From Paenibacillus abyssi (GTDB lineage: Bacteria; Bacillota; Bacilli; Paenibacillales; Paenibacillaceae): DNA of 64,000 nt. Positions 51,709-60,683 of the stretch are shown here, in pieces. The first letter of the stretch is position 1. Each line of letters starts with the position of its first letter. A program made the position numbers and the translations under genes. The stretch is taken from positions 1-64,000 of the forward strand of contig NZ_BMGR01000013.1 of NCBI RefSeq assembly GCF_014640295.1, in the 5' to 3' direction. A model generated the notes under the pieces. That model was not told the origin of the DNA, made no database searches, and saw only the letters and a list, made by a program, of their open reading frames with translations.

Positions 51709-53712
51709 TTGAACAAGCTTTTATACGGAGTAGCCTATTACGATGAATATATGCCTTATGACAGGCTTGAGAAAGATATTCAAATGATGAAAGAGGCTGG
51801 CATCAACGTCGTTCGAATCGCAGAATCAACATGGAGCACCCATGAACCGCAAAATGGCGTTTTTGACTTTACTTCCGTTGATCGGGTGCTTGATGCGATG
51901 GAGCAAGCGGGCATTCAAGTGATTGTCGGCACGCCGACTTACGCGATTCCGACATGGATGGTGAAGCAGCATCCGGATGTATTGGCATTCACCAAGCAGG
52001 GACAAAGCCGGTATGGAGCCCGTCAAAATATGGATATCACCCATCCGGTTTATCTGTTCTACGCAGAGAGGATTATCCGAAAATTAATCGCTCACGTGTG
52101 TGATCATCCGGCTGTCATTGGATTCCAAGTGGATAATGAAACGAAACATTATAATACGGAAGGGCCCAATGTGCAGACGCTGTTTGTTAAATACATGAGA
52201 GAGAATTACAAATCGCTTGACGTCATTAATAAGCAGTTTGGCCTTGATTATTGGAGCAACAGGATTAACAGCTGGGAGGACTTTCCCTCTGTCATCGGTA
52301 CGATCAACGGCAGCTTGGGCGCTGAATTCGCCAAGTTCCAAAGAAAATTGGTGACCGATTTTCTCGCTTGGCAGGTATCTATCGTCAAGGAGTACAAACG
52401 AAATGATCAATTCGTGACCCAGAACTTCGACTTTGAGTGGCGGGGTTATTCGTTTGGCATTCAACCTGATGTGGACCATTTTGCCGCATCCCAAGCTTTT
52501 GATGTGACAAGCGTAGATATCTATCATCCTTCGCAGGATCAACTGACAGGAATTGAAATTTCGTTCGGCGGCGATGTTGCCAGGTCGACGAAGGGAAGCA
52601 ATTATCTGGTAATGGAGACCGAGGCTCAAGCTTTCGCAAATTGGGTTCCGTATCCGGGCCAGCTCCGATTGCAGGCGTTCAGCCATCTTGCATCCGGGGC
52701 CAACATGGTTGCTTACTGGCATTGGCATTCCATTCATAACTCGTTTGAGACGTACTGGAAAGGGCTGCTCAGCCATGATTTGGAGCCGAATCCCGTATAC
52801 GAGGAAGCCAAGACGATCGGCAGAGATTTCAGACGGCTGTCCACGCAGCTGGTTGACCTCAAGAAAACGAATCGAGTTGCGCTGCTTGCCAGCAACGAAT
52901 CGTTGACTGCGCTGGAGTGGTTCAAGCTCCCTGGCGGCGCCAAAAACTACAATGACGTTGTGCGGCTCATGTACGACGAATTATACAAAATGAATGTCGG
53001 GTGCGATATCGTACATCCCGGCAGCGATAATCTACAGGACTATTCACTGCTCATTGTCCCGGCATTATACGCGGCTCCTGATTCACTATTGGAGCGATTA
53101 AATGAATTTGTGAAAGATGGCGGGCATATCGTCTATACCTTCAAGAGCGGTTTCACCGACGAGAATGTAAAGGTGCGTACGGTGCGCCAGCCCGGCATCA
53201 TCAGCGAAGCGTGCGGCATCCATTACAGCATGTTCGTTGAACCGAAAAACGTCGGCTTGAGCGGTGATCCTCTCCAGGTCGGGGAAGCCGACAACAAGAT
53301 TGAGACATGGATGGAGCTTATTACGCCTACGACCGCTGACGTGCTGGCTTATTACGACCATCCGCATTGGGGAAAATATGCGGCGATCACAGAGAACCAA
53401 TACGGCAAGGGTAAAGCGGTGTATATCGGCTGTTTGCCGAGTGCCGCTATTGTGAAGAGGGTGCTTGAACGCGCCGTGAAGGAAGCGGGACTGTGGAGTG
53501 AGGATCAGGAGCTGTCGTTCCCGCTCATTATGAAATCCGGAGTGAACAGGGAAGGGAGAGCCATCCGTTATTACTTCAACTATTCCGACCAGGCTTCCGA
53601 GTTCCGCTACCCGTATTCGAATGGCCGGGAACTGCTGACGGAAGCGGCTATCGCCAAGGATCAAACCGTGAGCATCGACCGCTGGGGCGTTCTGATTATT
53701 GCTGAGAGTTAG
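51709..53712 (+). CDS. GH42 beta-galactosidase
   Basis: 667-aa cytoplasmic enzyme with the GH42 order: TIM barrel (1-380), trimerisation domain (about 380-590) and small C-terminal beta domain. Acid/base Glu144 lies in FQVDNET and the nucleophile Glu303 in VMETEAQ. GVAYYDEYMPYDRLEKDIQMMKEAGINVVRIAE is the classic N-terminus. TTG start after AGGTGAGA. It splits terminal beta-galactosides from imported galacto-oligosaccharides. Confidence 0.93.
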   Translation: MNKLLYGVAYYDEYMPYDRLEKDIQMMKEAGINVVRIAESTWSTHEPQNGVFDFTSVDRVLDAMEQAGIQVIVGTPTYAIPTWMVKQHPDVLAFTKQGQSRYGARQNMDITHPVYLFYAERIIRKLIAHVCDHPAVIGFQVDNETKHYNTEGPNVQTLFVKYMRENYKSLDVINKQFGLDYWSNRINSWEDFPSVIGTINGSLGAEFAKFQRKLVTDFLAWQVSIVKEYKRNDQFVTQNFDFEWRGYSFGIQPDVDHFAASQAFDVTSVDIYHPSQDQLTGIEISFGGDVARSTKGSNYLVMETEAQAFANWVPYPGQLRLQAFSHLASGANMVAYWHWHSIHNSFETYWKGLLSHDLEPNPVYEEAKTIGRDFRRLSTQLVDLKKTNRVALLASNESLTALEWFKLPGGAKNYNDVVRLMYDELYKMNVGCDIVHPGSDNLQDYSLLIVPALYAAPDSLLERLNEFVKDGGHIVYTFKSGFTDENVKVRTVRQPGIISEACGIHYSMFVEPKNVGLSGDPLQVGEADNKIETWMELITPTTADVLAYYDHPHWGKYAAITENQYGKGKAVYIGCLPSAAIVKRVLERAVKEAGLWSEDQELSFPLIMKSGVNREGRAIRYYFNYSDQASEFRYPYSNGRELLTEAAIAKDQTVSIDRWGVLIIAES

Positions 53713-53742
53713 GAAGCAGGGGGATTGTGGAGCGGAGCGGCT

Positions 53743-53763
53743 GAAATCGTTCTGGAGAAATAA
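53743..53763 (+). pseudogene. Possible tail of a lost GH30 copy
   Basis: EIVLEK-stop, with ATCGTTCTGGAGAAATAAT differing by one base from the last bases of the intact GH30 gene (55186-55204). Very short, so chance is possible. Confidence 0.3.
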
Positions 53764-53868
53764 TATGGAAAGCGAAGGCTGGAGCGAAACGCATGCGGCC
53801 GGAGGGAGCTGCGTTTTGCGCAAGCCTATATGGCTGTAATAATTTATATTTTACGAGGAGGTCAATCA

Positions 53869-55203
53869 ATGAGCAGTATTCGTTGGATTTCCAGCACCAA
53901 AGAAACAGCCTGGCAGGAAAAAGAAGCTACTCGGTCAAGCAGCGTCGATGCGAACCTTACCATTACAGAGGAACAATTTCAACATGTCGAGGGCTTCGGC
54001 GGATGTTTCAATGAATTGGGCTTTGCTGCACTGCAGCAGTTAACCGATGAAGACCGGAATAAAGTGCTTCATTCCTTGTTCCACCCCGATGGGGATCATA
54101 AATTCGACATTTGCCGTCTTCCAATCGGCGCGAGCGATTACGCGCTTGAATGGTACAGCCATAACGAGGTTGACGGCGACTTTGCCATGGAACACTTCTC
54201 CATAGAACGGGATCACAAGTATTTGATACCTTATATCAAGGAAGCATTAAAGCTTAATCCTGATTTGAAGTTGTTTGCTTCGCCATGGAGCCCGCCGACC
54301 TGGATGAAGTTCCCGAAGGCCTACAACTATGGCACGTTGCGTTGGGAGAAAGAGATATTGGAAGCCTACGCGCTTTATTTCATCAAATTTGTGGAGGCAT
54401 ACCGCGCAGAAGGCATTACCATTCACCAGATTCATGTGCAAAATGAAGTTGTTGCCGATCAGAAGTTTCCATCCTGCGTATGGACGGGCGAGCAGCTTCG
54501 CGAGTTCATCCGCGATTACTTGGGACCGGCCTTCGAAAAGCATGGCTTGGATACTGAAATCTGGCTGGGTACGATCAATGCGCCGGATCCATGGCAGGAG
54601 CTTATCAAAAAAACAACATCGGATTACGATGTTTACGCGGGTACGGTATTGAGCGATCCTGAAGCCTACAAATACATTAAAGGCGTCGGTTATCAATGGG
54701 CCGGAAAATATGCGATCCAGCGTACCGTGCAAAGCTATCCGGAGCTGCGTTACATGCAGACGGAAAATGAGTGCGGCGACGGCAACAACACATGGGATTA
54801 TGCCAAATATGTGTTTAATTTATATCAACATTATTTTACGAACGGCGTCAATGCTTATGTGTACTGGAATATGGCGCTTGAGCCGAAAGGGCGCAGCACA
54901 TGGGGCTGGGAGCAAAATTCGATGATCACGATTGATCCTGCTGAGAAGAGGGCGATTCTTAACCCGGAATATTATGTTATGAAGCATTTCGCCCACTTTG
55001 TATCGGAAGGTTGTGTACGCATCGGCTTAAAAGGCCCATGGACCGGCAATGCGCTTGCCTTCAAGAGACCTAATGGGAACAAGGTTGTGGTGATCGCTAA
55101 TCCGTTTGCCGAGGAGCGGGTGCTTCATCTTTCTGACGGAACAAGCGGCGGCACTTTTATGCTTGAGCCGGAGTCATTTCATACGATCGTTTTGGAGAAA
55201 TAA
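53869..55203 (+). CDS. GH30-family glycoside hydrolase
   Basis: 444-aa TIM-barrel enzyme with a beta-sandwich made of N- and C-terminal strands. EGFGGCFNELGF is the hallmark start, Glu193 in HVQNEVV the acid/base and Glu299 in MQTENECG the nucleophile. FASPWSPPTWMK is also conserved. There is no signal peptide, so it acts on imported oligosaccharides. The family covers beta-glucosidase, beta-xylosidase and beta-1,6-galactanase activities. With GH42 beside it a galactan route is plausible. Starts after ACGAGGAGG. Confidence 0.92.
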   Translation: MSSIRWISSTKETAWQEKEATRSSSVDANLTITEEQFQHVEGFGGCFNELGFAALQQLTDEDRNKVLHSLFHPDGDHKFDICRLPIGASDYALEWYSHNEVDGDFAMEHFSIERDHKYLIPYIKEALKLNPDLKLFASPWSPPTWMKFPKAYNYGTLRWEKEILEAYALYFIKFVEAYRAEGITIHQIHVQNEVVADQKFPSCVWTGEQLREFIRDYLGPAFEKHGLDTEIWLGTINAPDPWQELIKKTTSDYDVYAGTVLSDPEAYKYIKGVGYQWAGKYAIQRTVQSYPELRYMQTENECGDGNNTWDYAKYVFNLYQHYFTNGVNAYVYWNMALEPKGRSTWGWEQNSMITIDPAEKRAILNPEYYVMKHFAHFVSEGCVRIGLKGPWTGNALAFKRPNGNKVVVIANPFAEERVLHLSDGTSGGTFMLEPESFHTIVLEK

Positions 55204-55238
55204 TCAATATAGGATGAAGTATTACAATCTGAAATTTG

Positions 55239-55285
55239 ACCCGTAAGCCGGACACATTGACAGTGGCCCTCTTACGGGTTTAGCT
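55239..55285 (+). terminator. Terminator of the GH42-GH30 operon
   Basis: ACCCGTAAG/CTTACGGGT stem with a 23-base inner region, followed by a weak T-rich tail. Confidence 0.55.
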
Positions 55286-55359
55286 TTATCGATTTCCTGT
55301 ATCCAATGCGGCTTTTGCTGTTCCGCTTGTTTGTACGCATAAGCTTATAAATTTAATTT

Positions 55360-55581
55360 TTGAAATCACTGCCCAGCGCAATTTTCTGTGTAAATGATGC
55401 TTGCGCGATCGGCGTAATGAAAAGCGCCTTCGCGGTCGGCTTAAAGGAATTAGGCAAAACGGCGATCGATGTGCTCTTGAAATTAATTAATAAAGAAAAT
55501 GTTAAAAAATTAACGACGCTGCAGCCTGAGCTTGTTGTTTGGCAAAGCACTGGTGTTAGCTCTGTAAGGCCCGCCAAGTGA
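55360..55581 (+). pseudogene. LacI-family regulator remnant with internal deletion
   Basis: The frame PSAIFCVNDACAIGVMKSAFAVG joins directly to LKELGKTAIDVLLKLINKENVKKLTTLQPELVVWQSTG. These are two parts of the LacI ligand domain that are normally separated by about 30 residues containing the GFDD and PLTTV motifs. The DNA-binding half is absent. A terminator follows. It was probably the regulator of a lost or neighbouring sugar operon. Confidence 0.8.
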
Positions 55582-55593
55582 ATTCGAAATGAG

Positions 55594-55631
55594 AAACCAT
55601 CTTCTCAAAATGCTGGAGATGGTTTTTTTTG
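55594..55631 (+). terminator. Terminator after the LacI remnant
   Basis: AACCATCTTC..GCTGGAGATGGTT-type stem followed by eight T. A functional-looking terminator kept behind a dead gene. Confidence 0.8.
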
Positions 55632-55861
55632 TTATAAGATAGTGCGCGGATTATTGTTGTCATCGAATACCGTTTTTCTTCATATCTTTAATAAGGTTTT
55701 TCGTTGTATTGCGTGTTTTGATTGTCATATGACTTTAGTAACTATCCTTTGTGACAACGGATCACTTATGATGATTGCTGTTGAAAGAAGTCAAAAGGCA
55801 GAGAGTTTTGTTGAAAAACAGCAAGTAATAAAACAAAAGATCTGGAGTGGAGGAAGTCGAT

Positions 55862-56317
55862 ATGGAGTGGCTTGTACTGATTCATGTACTGTCTGCGATT
55901 ATTGGAGTGGGACCGACATTCTTTGGACACGTGCTGTTTAGAAATCGCCAAACGATTGGCGAGCTGAAGCAGTCCTATAAGCTGGGAAGTAAGCTGGACT
56001 TCTTTCCAAAGATCGGTGGGGGCATTGCAGTATTAAGCGGTATAGCGCTTGTGATCTGGTCTGGAATGGGATTTGGACATTTCTGGATTATTGCCTCGAT
56101 TATTCTGTATATCGCGATTCAAATTGTGGCTGTTGGAATCATCATGCCAATGTCCAAGAAGATGAATATATGGCTTCAAGAAACGAAACTGTCGGATAGC
56201 CACTTTCCACCTGCGCCTCAGGCGGCCCTGCTTAACAAAGTGAATAAACTTTACTACGTATGTTCAGCTTTGGGTACGCTACTGTTTATTATGATGATAT
56301 TAAAACCTGTGTTTTAA
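55862..56317 (+). CDS. DUF2269-family membrane protein
   Basis: 151-aa integral membrane protein with four helices, beginning MEWLVLIHVLSAIIGVGPTFFGHVLF, the pattern of the DUF2269 family. Conserved His in the first helix and GGGIAVLSGIALVIW in the second are visible. ATG at 55862 after TGGAGG. Function unknown. Monocistronic, with a strong terminator behind it. Confidence 0.82.
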   Translation: MEWLVLIHVLSAIIGVGPTFFGHVLFRNRQTIGELKQSYKLGSKLDFFPKIGGGIAVLSGIALVIWSGMGFGHFWIIASIILYIAIQIVAVGIIMPMSKKMNIWLQETKLSDSHFPPAPQAALLNKVNKLYYVCSALGTLLFIMMILKPVF

Positions 56318-56331
56318 GCGACAATTAAAGA

Positions 56332-56362
56332 GACCGCTGGAGAGTTTTCTCCAGCGGTTTTG
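56332..56362 (+). terminator. Terminator of the DUF2269 gene
   Basis: ACCGCTGGAG/CTCCAGCGGT perfect stem followed by TTTTG. Confidence 0.8.
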
Positions 56363-56379
56363 TGATGTTATCTGCCGGC

Positions 56380-56755
56380 TTACGCCACATCATGCTCGGG
56401 GAGCGCCCATACCGATACGCTTCCGCCATTAACCGAGCGATTCATTAGGCTGTGAATCATGGTTGTCGACGAAAGTGACGGCATGCATAGGATGAGAATT
56501 CACTAACGTACCTTCAAAAATAGTCGTGAGGTCAAATGAGCTTCCTTCTTGTGATGCGGCATGCAGTTTATAATGAAGGGACACATCGAACAGATCGATC
56601 CAATAATCGATCGTATCCAAGAATTGCTGGCATGCGGCGAGCTCCCGATTCCAAAACTCACCTACCATATAAAAATCCTCGCCGCGTTCTATGTTCATTT
56701 CCGCTGCAAAATCTTTAATGAAGTGATGATTGATATGTTTGATCGTATCAAGCCG
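56380..56755 (-). pseudogene. Alpha-amylase (GH13) remnant
   Basis: On the minus strand RLDTIKHINHHFIKDFAAEMN, GEDFYMVGEFWNREL (catalytic Glu), DYWIDLFDVSLHYKLHAAS and VTFVDNHDSQPNESLG match the middle of a secreted maltohexaose-type alpha-amylase. The frame then stops. The next codons in another frame, NGGSVSVWALPEHDVA, are the amylase C-terminus. So the N-terminal half and the segment between are deleted. Confidence 0.85.
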
Positions 56756-56975
56756 AAAAAAGTGACTTCCTCTATCCTTGGGTTTTTGGTTTGGTCACCG
56801 AAAAACTTCTACAAGTTGGGGTGAAGTCCCTTTTTTATGTCTGAAAATCCTTATGTCTCAAGGCTTTAAATTAATGCAAAATGCTTACCGTTAGGCCGGC
56901 CTTTATCCAGAAAAGCTTGGGCCATACTTTCTCCTTTAGAAACATCCAGACCAATGAAGGCATTTTATTCGTTTC

Positions 56976-57157
56976 TAATGGACATGGATAGCCGTTAGAA
57001 GCATTTATTCATGCTTTTGAACTTTACACGGACATCCCTGACCGTTAGAGGGGAATACGCTTGTCAAAATGATGGTTATCGATTCTTATGGTCATCAATG
57101 ACCGTAACATCTTTGTTTTTTGAATTGAGGTGCTCTAATGGTCATCGATGACCATTA
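56976..57157 (+). repeat. Array of four palindromic intergenic repeats
   Basis: Units at 56976, 57025, 57087 and 57136, each about 22 bp, fit TAATGGNCAT..ATGNCCGTTA. The last is a perfect 22-bp palindrome centred on CATCGATG. They are spaced 49, 62 and 49 bp apart. Related CCGTTAG fragments occur at 56887 and in the tandem repeat at 4154. Confidence 0.75.
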
Positions 57158-57354
57158 CCAGACGCTAACACGGAGTCAACTGGTGGCTGATATTTACAAT
57201 ATCGTTGCTTGCGGCTGATCGCGACCGGAAATTTCATAATGTGCATTAAAGAAGCACGTTGAAGGTTTTTCAACAGGTTGACCAGCTGCCTGCTGGTTCT
57301 TTTACTTATAACGCACACATCCAGAGGATATTGTAGGATAAAGTCGAAGAAATC

Positions 57355-57370
57355 ATTTATACGTATAAAT
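57355..57370 (+). promoter_or_regulatory. LacI-type operator O1
   Basis: ATTTATACGTATAAAT, a perfect 16-bp palindrome with the central CG typical of LacI-family sites. It lies 15 bp upstream of the -35 box. Confidence 0.8.
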
Positions 57371-57385
57371 AATTATAAATAACTG

Positions 57386-57414
57386 TTGATTTTTACTTTA
57401 TCATCGAATACAAT
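57386..57414 (+). promoter_or_regulatory. Promoter of the LacI gene cluster
   Basis: TTGATT at 57386-57391, a 17-bp spacer and TACAAT at 57409-57414, framed by the two operators. Confidence 0.75.
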
Positions 57415-57430
57415 GGTCTCAGTAATAATC

Positions 57431-57446
57431 ATTTATACGTATAAAT
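57431..57446 (+). promoter_or_regulatory. LacI-type operator O2
   Basis: Exact second copy of ATTTATACGTATAAAT, 76 bp downstream of O1 and about 10 bp after the expected transcription start. Binding at both sites could loop the promoter. Confidence 0.8.
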
Positions 57447-57475
57447 GAAAATTAATAGATTTGGTGGGGATATTG

Positions 57476-58516
57476 TTGCAGAGAACGAAACAACCGACCA
57501 TGAAGGATGTTGCAAAGCTAGCCGGTGTAACACAGCCCACTGTATCCAATGTTGTTAACGGCTCGGAGTCCGTATCGGCGGAAGTTCGGGAAAGGGTTCT
57601 AAAGGCCATCGAAGAATTAGGCTATGTGCCCAATGCATTGGCCAAAGGCTTGAAGCAGCAACGAACCAATACAGTGGGATTAATCATTCCTGACATTGAG
57701 AGCGGTTTTTACGGCGAGATTGCCAAGGGTGTCGAGAAGACCTTAAGAGCCTCAGGCTACATTACCTTCTTATGTAATACGTTTTATAATCCTGATCTTG
57801 AAAAAGTATACTTGAATGCATTGATCCAACAGAACGTGGCCGGGATTATCGTCGCCTATCCGTTGGTGAATAAGAAAATATACGCCAATTTCAATAAATT
57901 TAATATTCCGCTCGTTGTGCTCGATGACAAAGTGGAGGATGAGAGCTTCACGATTCCATCCGTTGAGCTGAACAATATTTCCGGCAGCAGATTGGCTGTG
58001 GAGCATTTATACCGGACAGGTGCCAAGAGAATTTGCTTCGCAAGTGAGCCGTTGTTCAGCCGGGCGCTTCAGCTTCGGTACGAAGGCTTCAGGCAAGCGA
58101 TGGAGAAGTTTGAGCTGGAGGTGGATGAACAGCTCATTCTTATCGAGAATAACCAGTATGACAAAATTAAGATGGGCTACAACCTCGGGGCACAGATTCT
58201 GCTGAACGATGCAGTGGACGCCATATATGCAAGCTCGGATAATCTGGCCTTCGGGATTATGAAGAGGCTTCAGGAATACGGAATCAAAATTCCGGAGGAT
58301 ATCATTGTCATCGGTTATGACGATGTCCCCTTATCGGAGCTGATTTCGCCGACGCTGACAACTGTTTCGCAGCCCAAATACCAGATGGCCAAAAAGGGTT
58401 CTGAAATTCTTATAAAAATGATGAACAAGGAAGAGAATGAAACGACGGAAGTGATGTATGAACCGTCATTAATTATCCGGCAGTCAAGTATTAAAGCTGT
58501 GAAAGTGAATAGTTAG
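57476..58516 (+). CDS. LacI-family transcriptional regulator
   Basis: 346-aa repressor. The N-terminal helix-turn-helix and hinge (MKDVAKLAGVTQPTVSNVVNGSESVSAEVRERVLKAIEELGYVPNALAKGLK) is followed by a periplasmic-binding-like ligand domain with VIGYDDVPLSELISPTLTTV. TTG start at 57476, seven bases after GGTGGGG. ATG at 57515 would cut into the DNA-binding helix. It most likely binds O1 and O2 and controls itself and the sugar genes downstream. Its ligand is probably an intermediate of that pathway. Confidence 0.93.
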   Translation: MQRTKQPTMKDVAKLAGVTQPTVSNVVNGSESVSAEVRERVLKAIEELGYVPNALAKGLKQQRTNTVGLIIPDIESGFYGEIAKGVEKTLRASGYITFLCNTFYNPDLEKVYLNALIQQNVAGIIVAYPLVNKKIYANFNKFNIPLVVLDDKVEDESFTIPSVELNNISGSRLAVEHLYRTGAKRICFASEPLFSRALQLRYEGFRQAMEKFELEVDEQLILIENNQYDKIKMGYNLGAQILLNDAVDAIYASSDNLAFGIMKRLQEYGIKIPEDIIVIGYDDVPLSELISPTLTTVSQPKYQMAKKGSEILIKMMNKEENETTEVMYEPSLIIRQSSIKAVKVNS

Positions 58517-58590
58517 CCTATCGCTAATTATTCATTTTTCGCCGCAATGAGAAATCGCTTACAATTAAGATCCAGTTAGGAGAGCCTGAA

Positions 58591-59667
58591 ATGCCGACGA
58601 CAATGAGAGCCCAAGTCTTCTATGAACCGCACAACATGAGGCTGGAAAACGTAGAGTTACCACGTATCGAAGAAAATGAAGTGCTGATAAAAGTGAAAGC
58701 GGTAGGCATTTGCGGTTCCGATATTTCGTATTATTTAGGCAAATCGCCGGTAGACACGCCAACCGGCAAGGGGCCGATTATATTAGGGCATGAAATAAGC
58801 GGCGAAGTCGTCGATATGGGCTTCATCCCGGAGAGCCTGAAGCTATTCGGAATTGGCGACAAGGTCATCGTGAATCCCGCTCAGCCGTGCCATGCTTGTA
58901 TGTATTGCCTAAAGGGCCAGGTCAACTTGTGCGAATCTCTTATAAATGTGGGTGTAAGCGGTAACGGCGGTTTTGCGGAATATGTCAAAGCCAGATTCAC
59001 CAATGTATACAAGGTTCCGTACGAAATGTCATTTGAAGAGGCGGCTGCGGTGGAACCGCTTGCTTGCGCAACATACGGCGTGAATAATCTCGATGTGCAA
59101 GCTGGAGATACCGTAGTGGTTATGGGGCCGGGACCGATTGGGCTGATGATGGTTCAGCTTGTTAAAGCGCGTGGAGCCGGAAAAGTTATTCTTGTCGGCA
59201 TCCTGGATTACTCATTGAAGAAAGGGAAGTCCCTGGGAGCCGACATTGTTCTGAACACCGCCAATCCTGGCTCTCCATATTATACGGAGGATCTGGTTGG
59301 CACCGTCAAGGAACTGACCGGCGGTGTACTCGCCCAGCGAGTCATTGTTCCTACGGGTTCGACTATTGCCATGCAGCAAGCGCTCGAAATATCGGGAAAG
59401 AAATCGACGATCGTCTATTTTGGATTGCCGGGCGAGAAGGACCAGATCGTTATTCCCGCCCTGCCGACGCTGCAAGCGGATAAGACCATTCGCTTCTCTT
59501 GGCTGGCTCCATTAACCTGGCCGACGGCGATACAGGCCGTTCACAGCGGATTGGTCGATGTGAAGGCGTTAATTACACACCGGTTTGAGCTATCCGAGCT
59601 GTCGGAGGCCATTCAATTTATGGGCTCCAAGGAAGAGGAAAAAATAAAAGGTATGGTAATTTTATAA
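58591..59667 (+). CDS. Zinc-dependent medium-chain dehydrogenase (polyol/sugar type)
   Basis: 358-aa NAD(P)-dependent dehydrogenase. Catalytic zinc ligands Cys41, His67, Glu68. Structural zinc cysteines 100, 103, 106, 114. Rossmann loop GPGPIG at 179-184. The GHEISGEVVDMG region is typical of sorbitol/xylitol or threonine dehydrogenases. Probably interconverts a polyol or sugar with its keto form, supplying the ketose for the epimerase-type enzymes that follow. 74 bp after the LacI gene. Confidence 0.9.
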   Translation: MPTTMRAQVFYEPHNMRLENVELPRIEENEVLIKVKAVGICGSDISYYLGKSPVDTPTGKGPIILGHEISGEVVDMGFIPESLKLFGIGDKVIVNPAQPCHACMYCLKGQVNLCESLINVGVSGNGGFAEYVKARFTNVYKVPYEMSFEEAAAVEPLACATYGVNNLDVQAGDTVVVMGPGPIGLMMVQLVKARGAGKVILVGILDYSLKKGKSLGADIVLNTANPGSPYYTEDLVGTVKELTGGVLAQRVIVPTGSTIAMQQALEISGKKSTIVYFGLPGEKDQIVIPALPTLQADKTIRFSWLAPLTWPTAIQAVHSGLVDVKALITHRFELSELSEAIQFMGSKEEEKIKGMVIL

Positions 59668-59694
59668 CAATTATATCTTGAAAGGGTTGACGAT

Positions 59695-60540
59695 ATGAAA
59701 GTTGGAATGAACTTATTGCTGTGGACAGATAATCCGACCTATAAAGAACATCATGGGCTGCTGACAAATATTAAAGAATGGGGATTTGATGGGGTAGAGT
59801 TTCAGATCGCCCCTATGGCTGCGGAGGATATTAAAGCGTTATCAAACCACTGCGATGAGCTGGGCTTAGGAAGAACCGCGATCCTTGCAATGGACGCGGC
59901 TGCCGCCGACCCTGCCAGTTCCGACAAAAGCCTGCGCGATGCCGCAATTGAAGAGATTAAAAAAGCCGTTGAGAAAACAAGAGAGATTGGCTCTGATCTG
60001 TTGGTTGGTCCGATCTTTCAGGGATTGGGCAGATTCACGGGACAAGCTCCAACTGAGCAGGAATGGAAATGGGCGGTAGAGACAATCCGGAGCGCAGCTG
60101 AATATGCGCAGCAAATGGGCGTGAAGATTGCCCTCGAGCCGATTAACCGATTTGAAATGTACATTTTGAACACGGTTGCCGATGGCGCCAGATTCTGTGA
60201 AATGGTAGATATGCCGAATGTAGGGCTGCTGGTCGATACCCACCATGGAAATATAGAGGAATCCAATACGGCTGAAGCTTGGTCCAAGCACGCAAAACAT
60301 ATTTTCCACGTGCACATTTCCGAGAACAACCGTGGTATTCCGGGCAGCGGGCAAGCCATTTCGGAAGATGTGTTCACCACTTTGAAAGAAATAAACTATG
60401 ATGGATGGTTGACGATCGAGGCTTTCAATGGAACGGTTAAGGGACTGGTGCCACGGCTGCACTTATGGCGCAAGTTCGCGGAACGCGACGAGGATATCGC
60501 CATCTTGGGCAATCAATTTATCCGGAAGCATCTTCGTTAA
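59695..60540 (+). CDS. Ketose 3-epimerase-like TIM-barrel enzyme
   Basis: 281-aa protein. The metal-binding residues of the D-tagatose/D-psicose 3-epimerase group are in register: Glu148 (EPINRFE), Asp181 (DTHHGNIEE), His207 (HVHISENNRGIPGSG) and Glu242 (IEAF). Length also fits. Predicted to epimerise a ketose at C3. L-ribulose or erythrulose-type substrates are alternatives. Starts 27 bp after the dehydrogenase with AAAGGG ahead, so probably co-transcribed. Confidence 0.87.
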   Translation: MKVGMNLLLWTDNPTYKEHHGLLTNIKEWGFDGVEFQIAPMAAEDIKALSNHCDELGLGRTAILAMDAAAADPASSDKSLRDAAIEEIKKAVEKTREIGSDLLVGPIFQGLGRFTGQAPTEQEWKWAVETIRSAAEYAQQMGVKIALEPINRFEMYILNTVADGARFCEMVDMPNVGLLVDTHHGNIEESNTAEAWSKHAKHIFHVHISENNRGIPGSGQAISEDVFTTLKEINYDGWLTIEAFNGTVKGLVPRLHLWRKFAERDEDIAILGNQFIRKHLR

Positions 60541-60683
60541 TTAATCAATGCCAGTTCATCCCTAAAAAGTATATTCGTTACCCTTAAATGCATTTTTAGA
60601 CTAAAAGAGTTGCCTTATACCTATTTTGTTGTACTTATCTAAAATTTTTTCCGGTTTACAAAACTTCTGTGGAGGTGTCAAAA

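Larger units (their letters stand above)
55204..55861. other. Decayed region between GH30 and the DUF2269 gene
   Basis: 658 bp. It holds the GH30 terminator, the LacI remnant with its terminator, and about 230 bp of A/T-rich sequence before the next gene in which I see no supported gene. Confidence 0.6.
56318..57475. other. Decayed and repeat-rich region before the LacI gene
   Basis: 1.16 kb with a terminator, an alpha-amylase remnant on the minus strand, about 110 bp without features, four palindromic repeats (56976-57157) and the two-operator promoter of the LacI gene. No intact gene. Confidence 0.65.

Noticed and set aside
56880-57160. CRISPR array
   Set aside because: There are only four palindromic units with uneven 49-62 bp spacing, variable repeats and no cas genes. 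Nothing else in the window looks like CRISPR.
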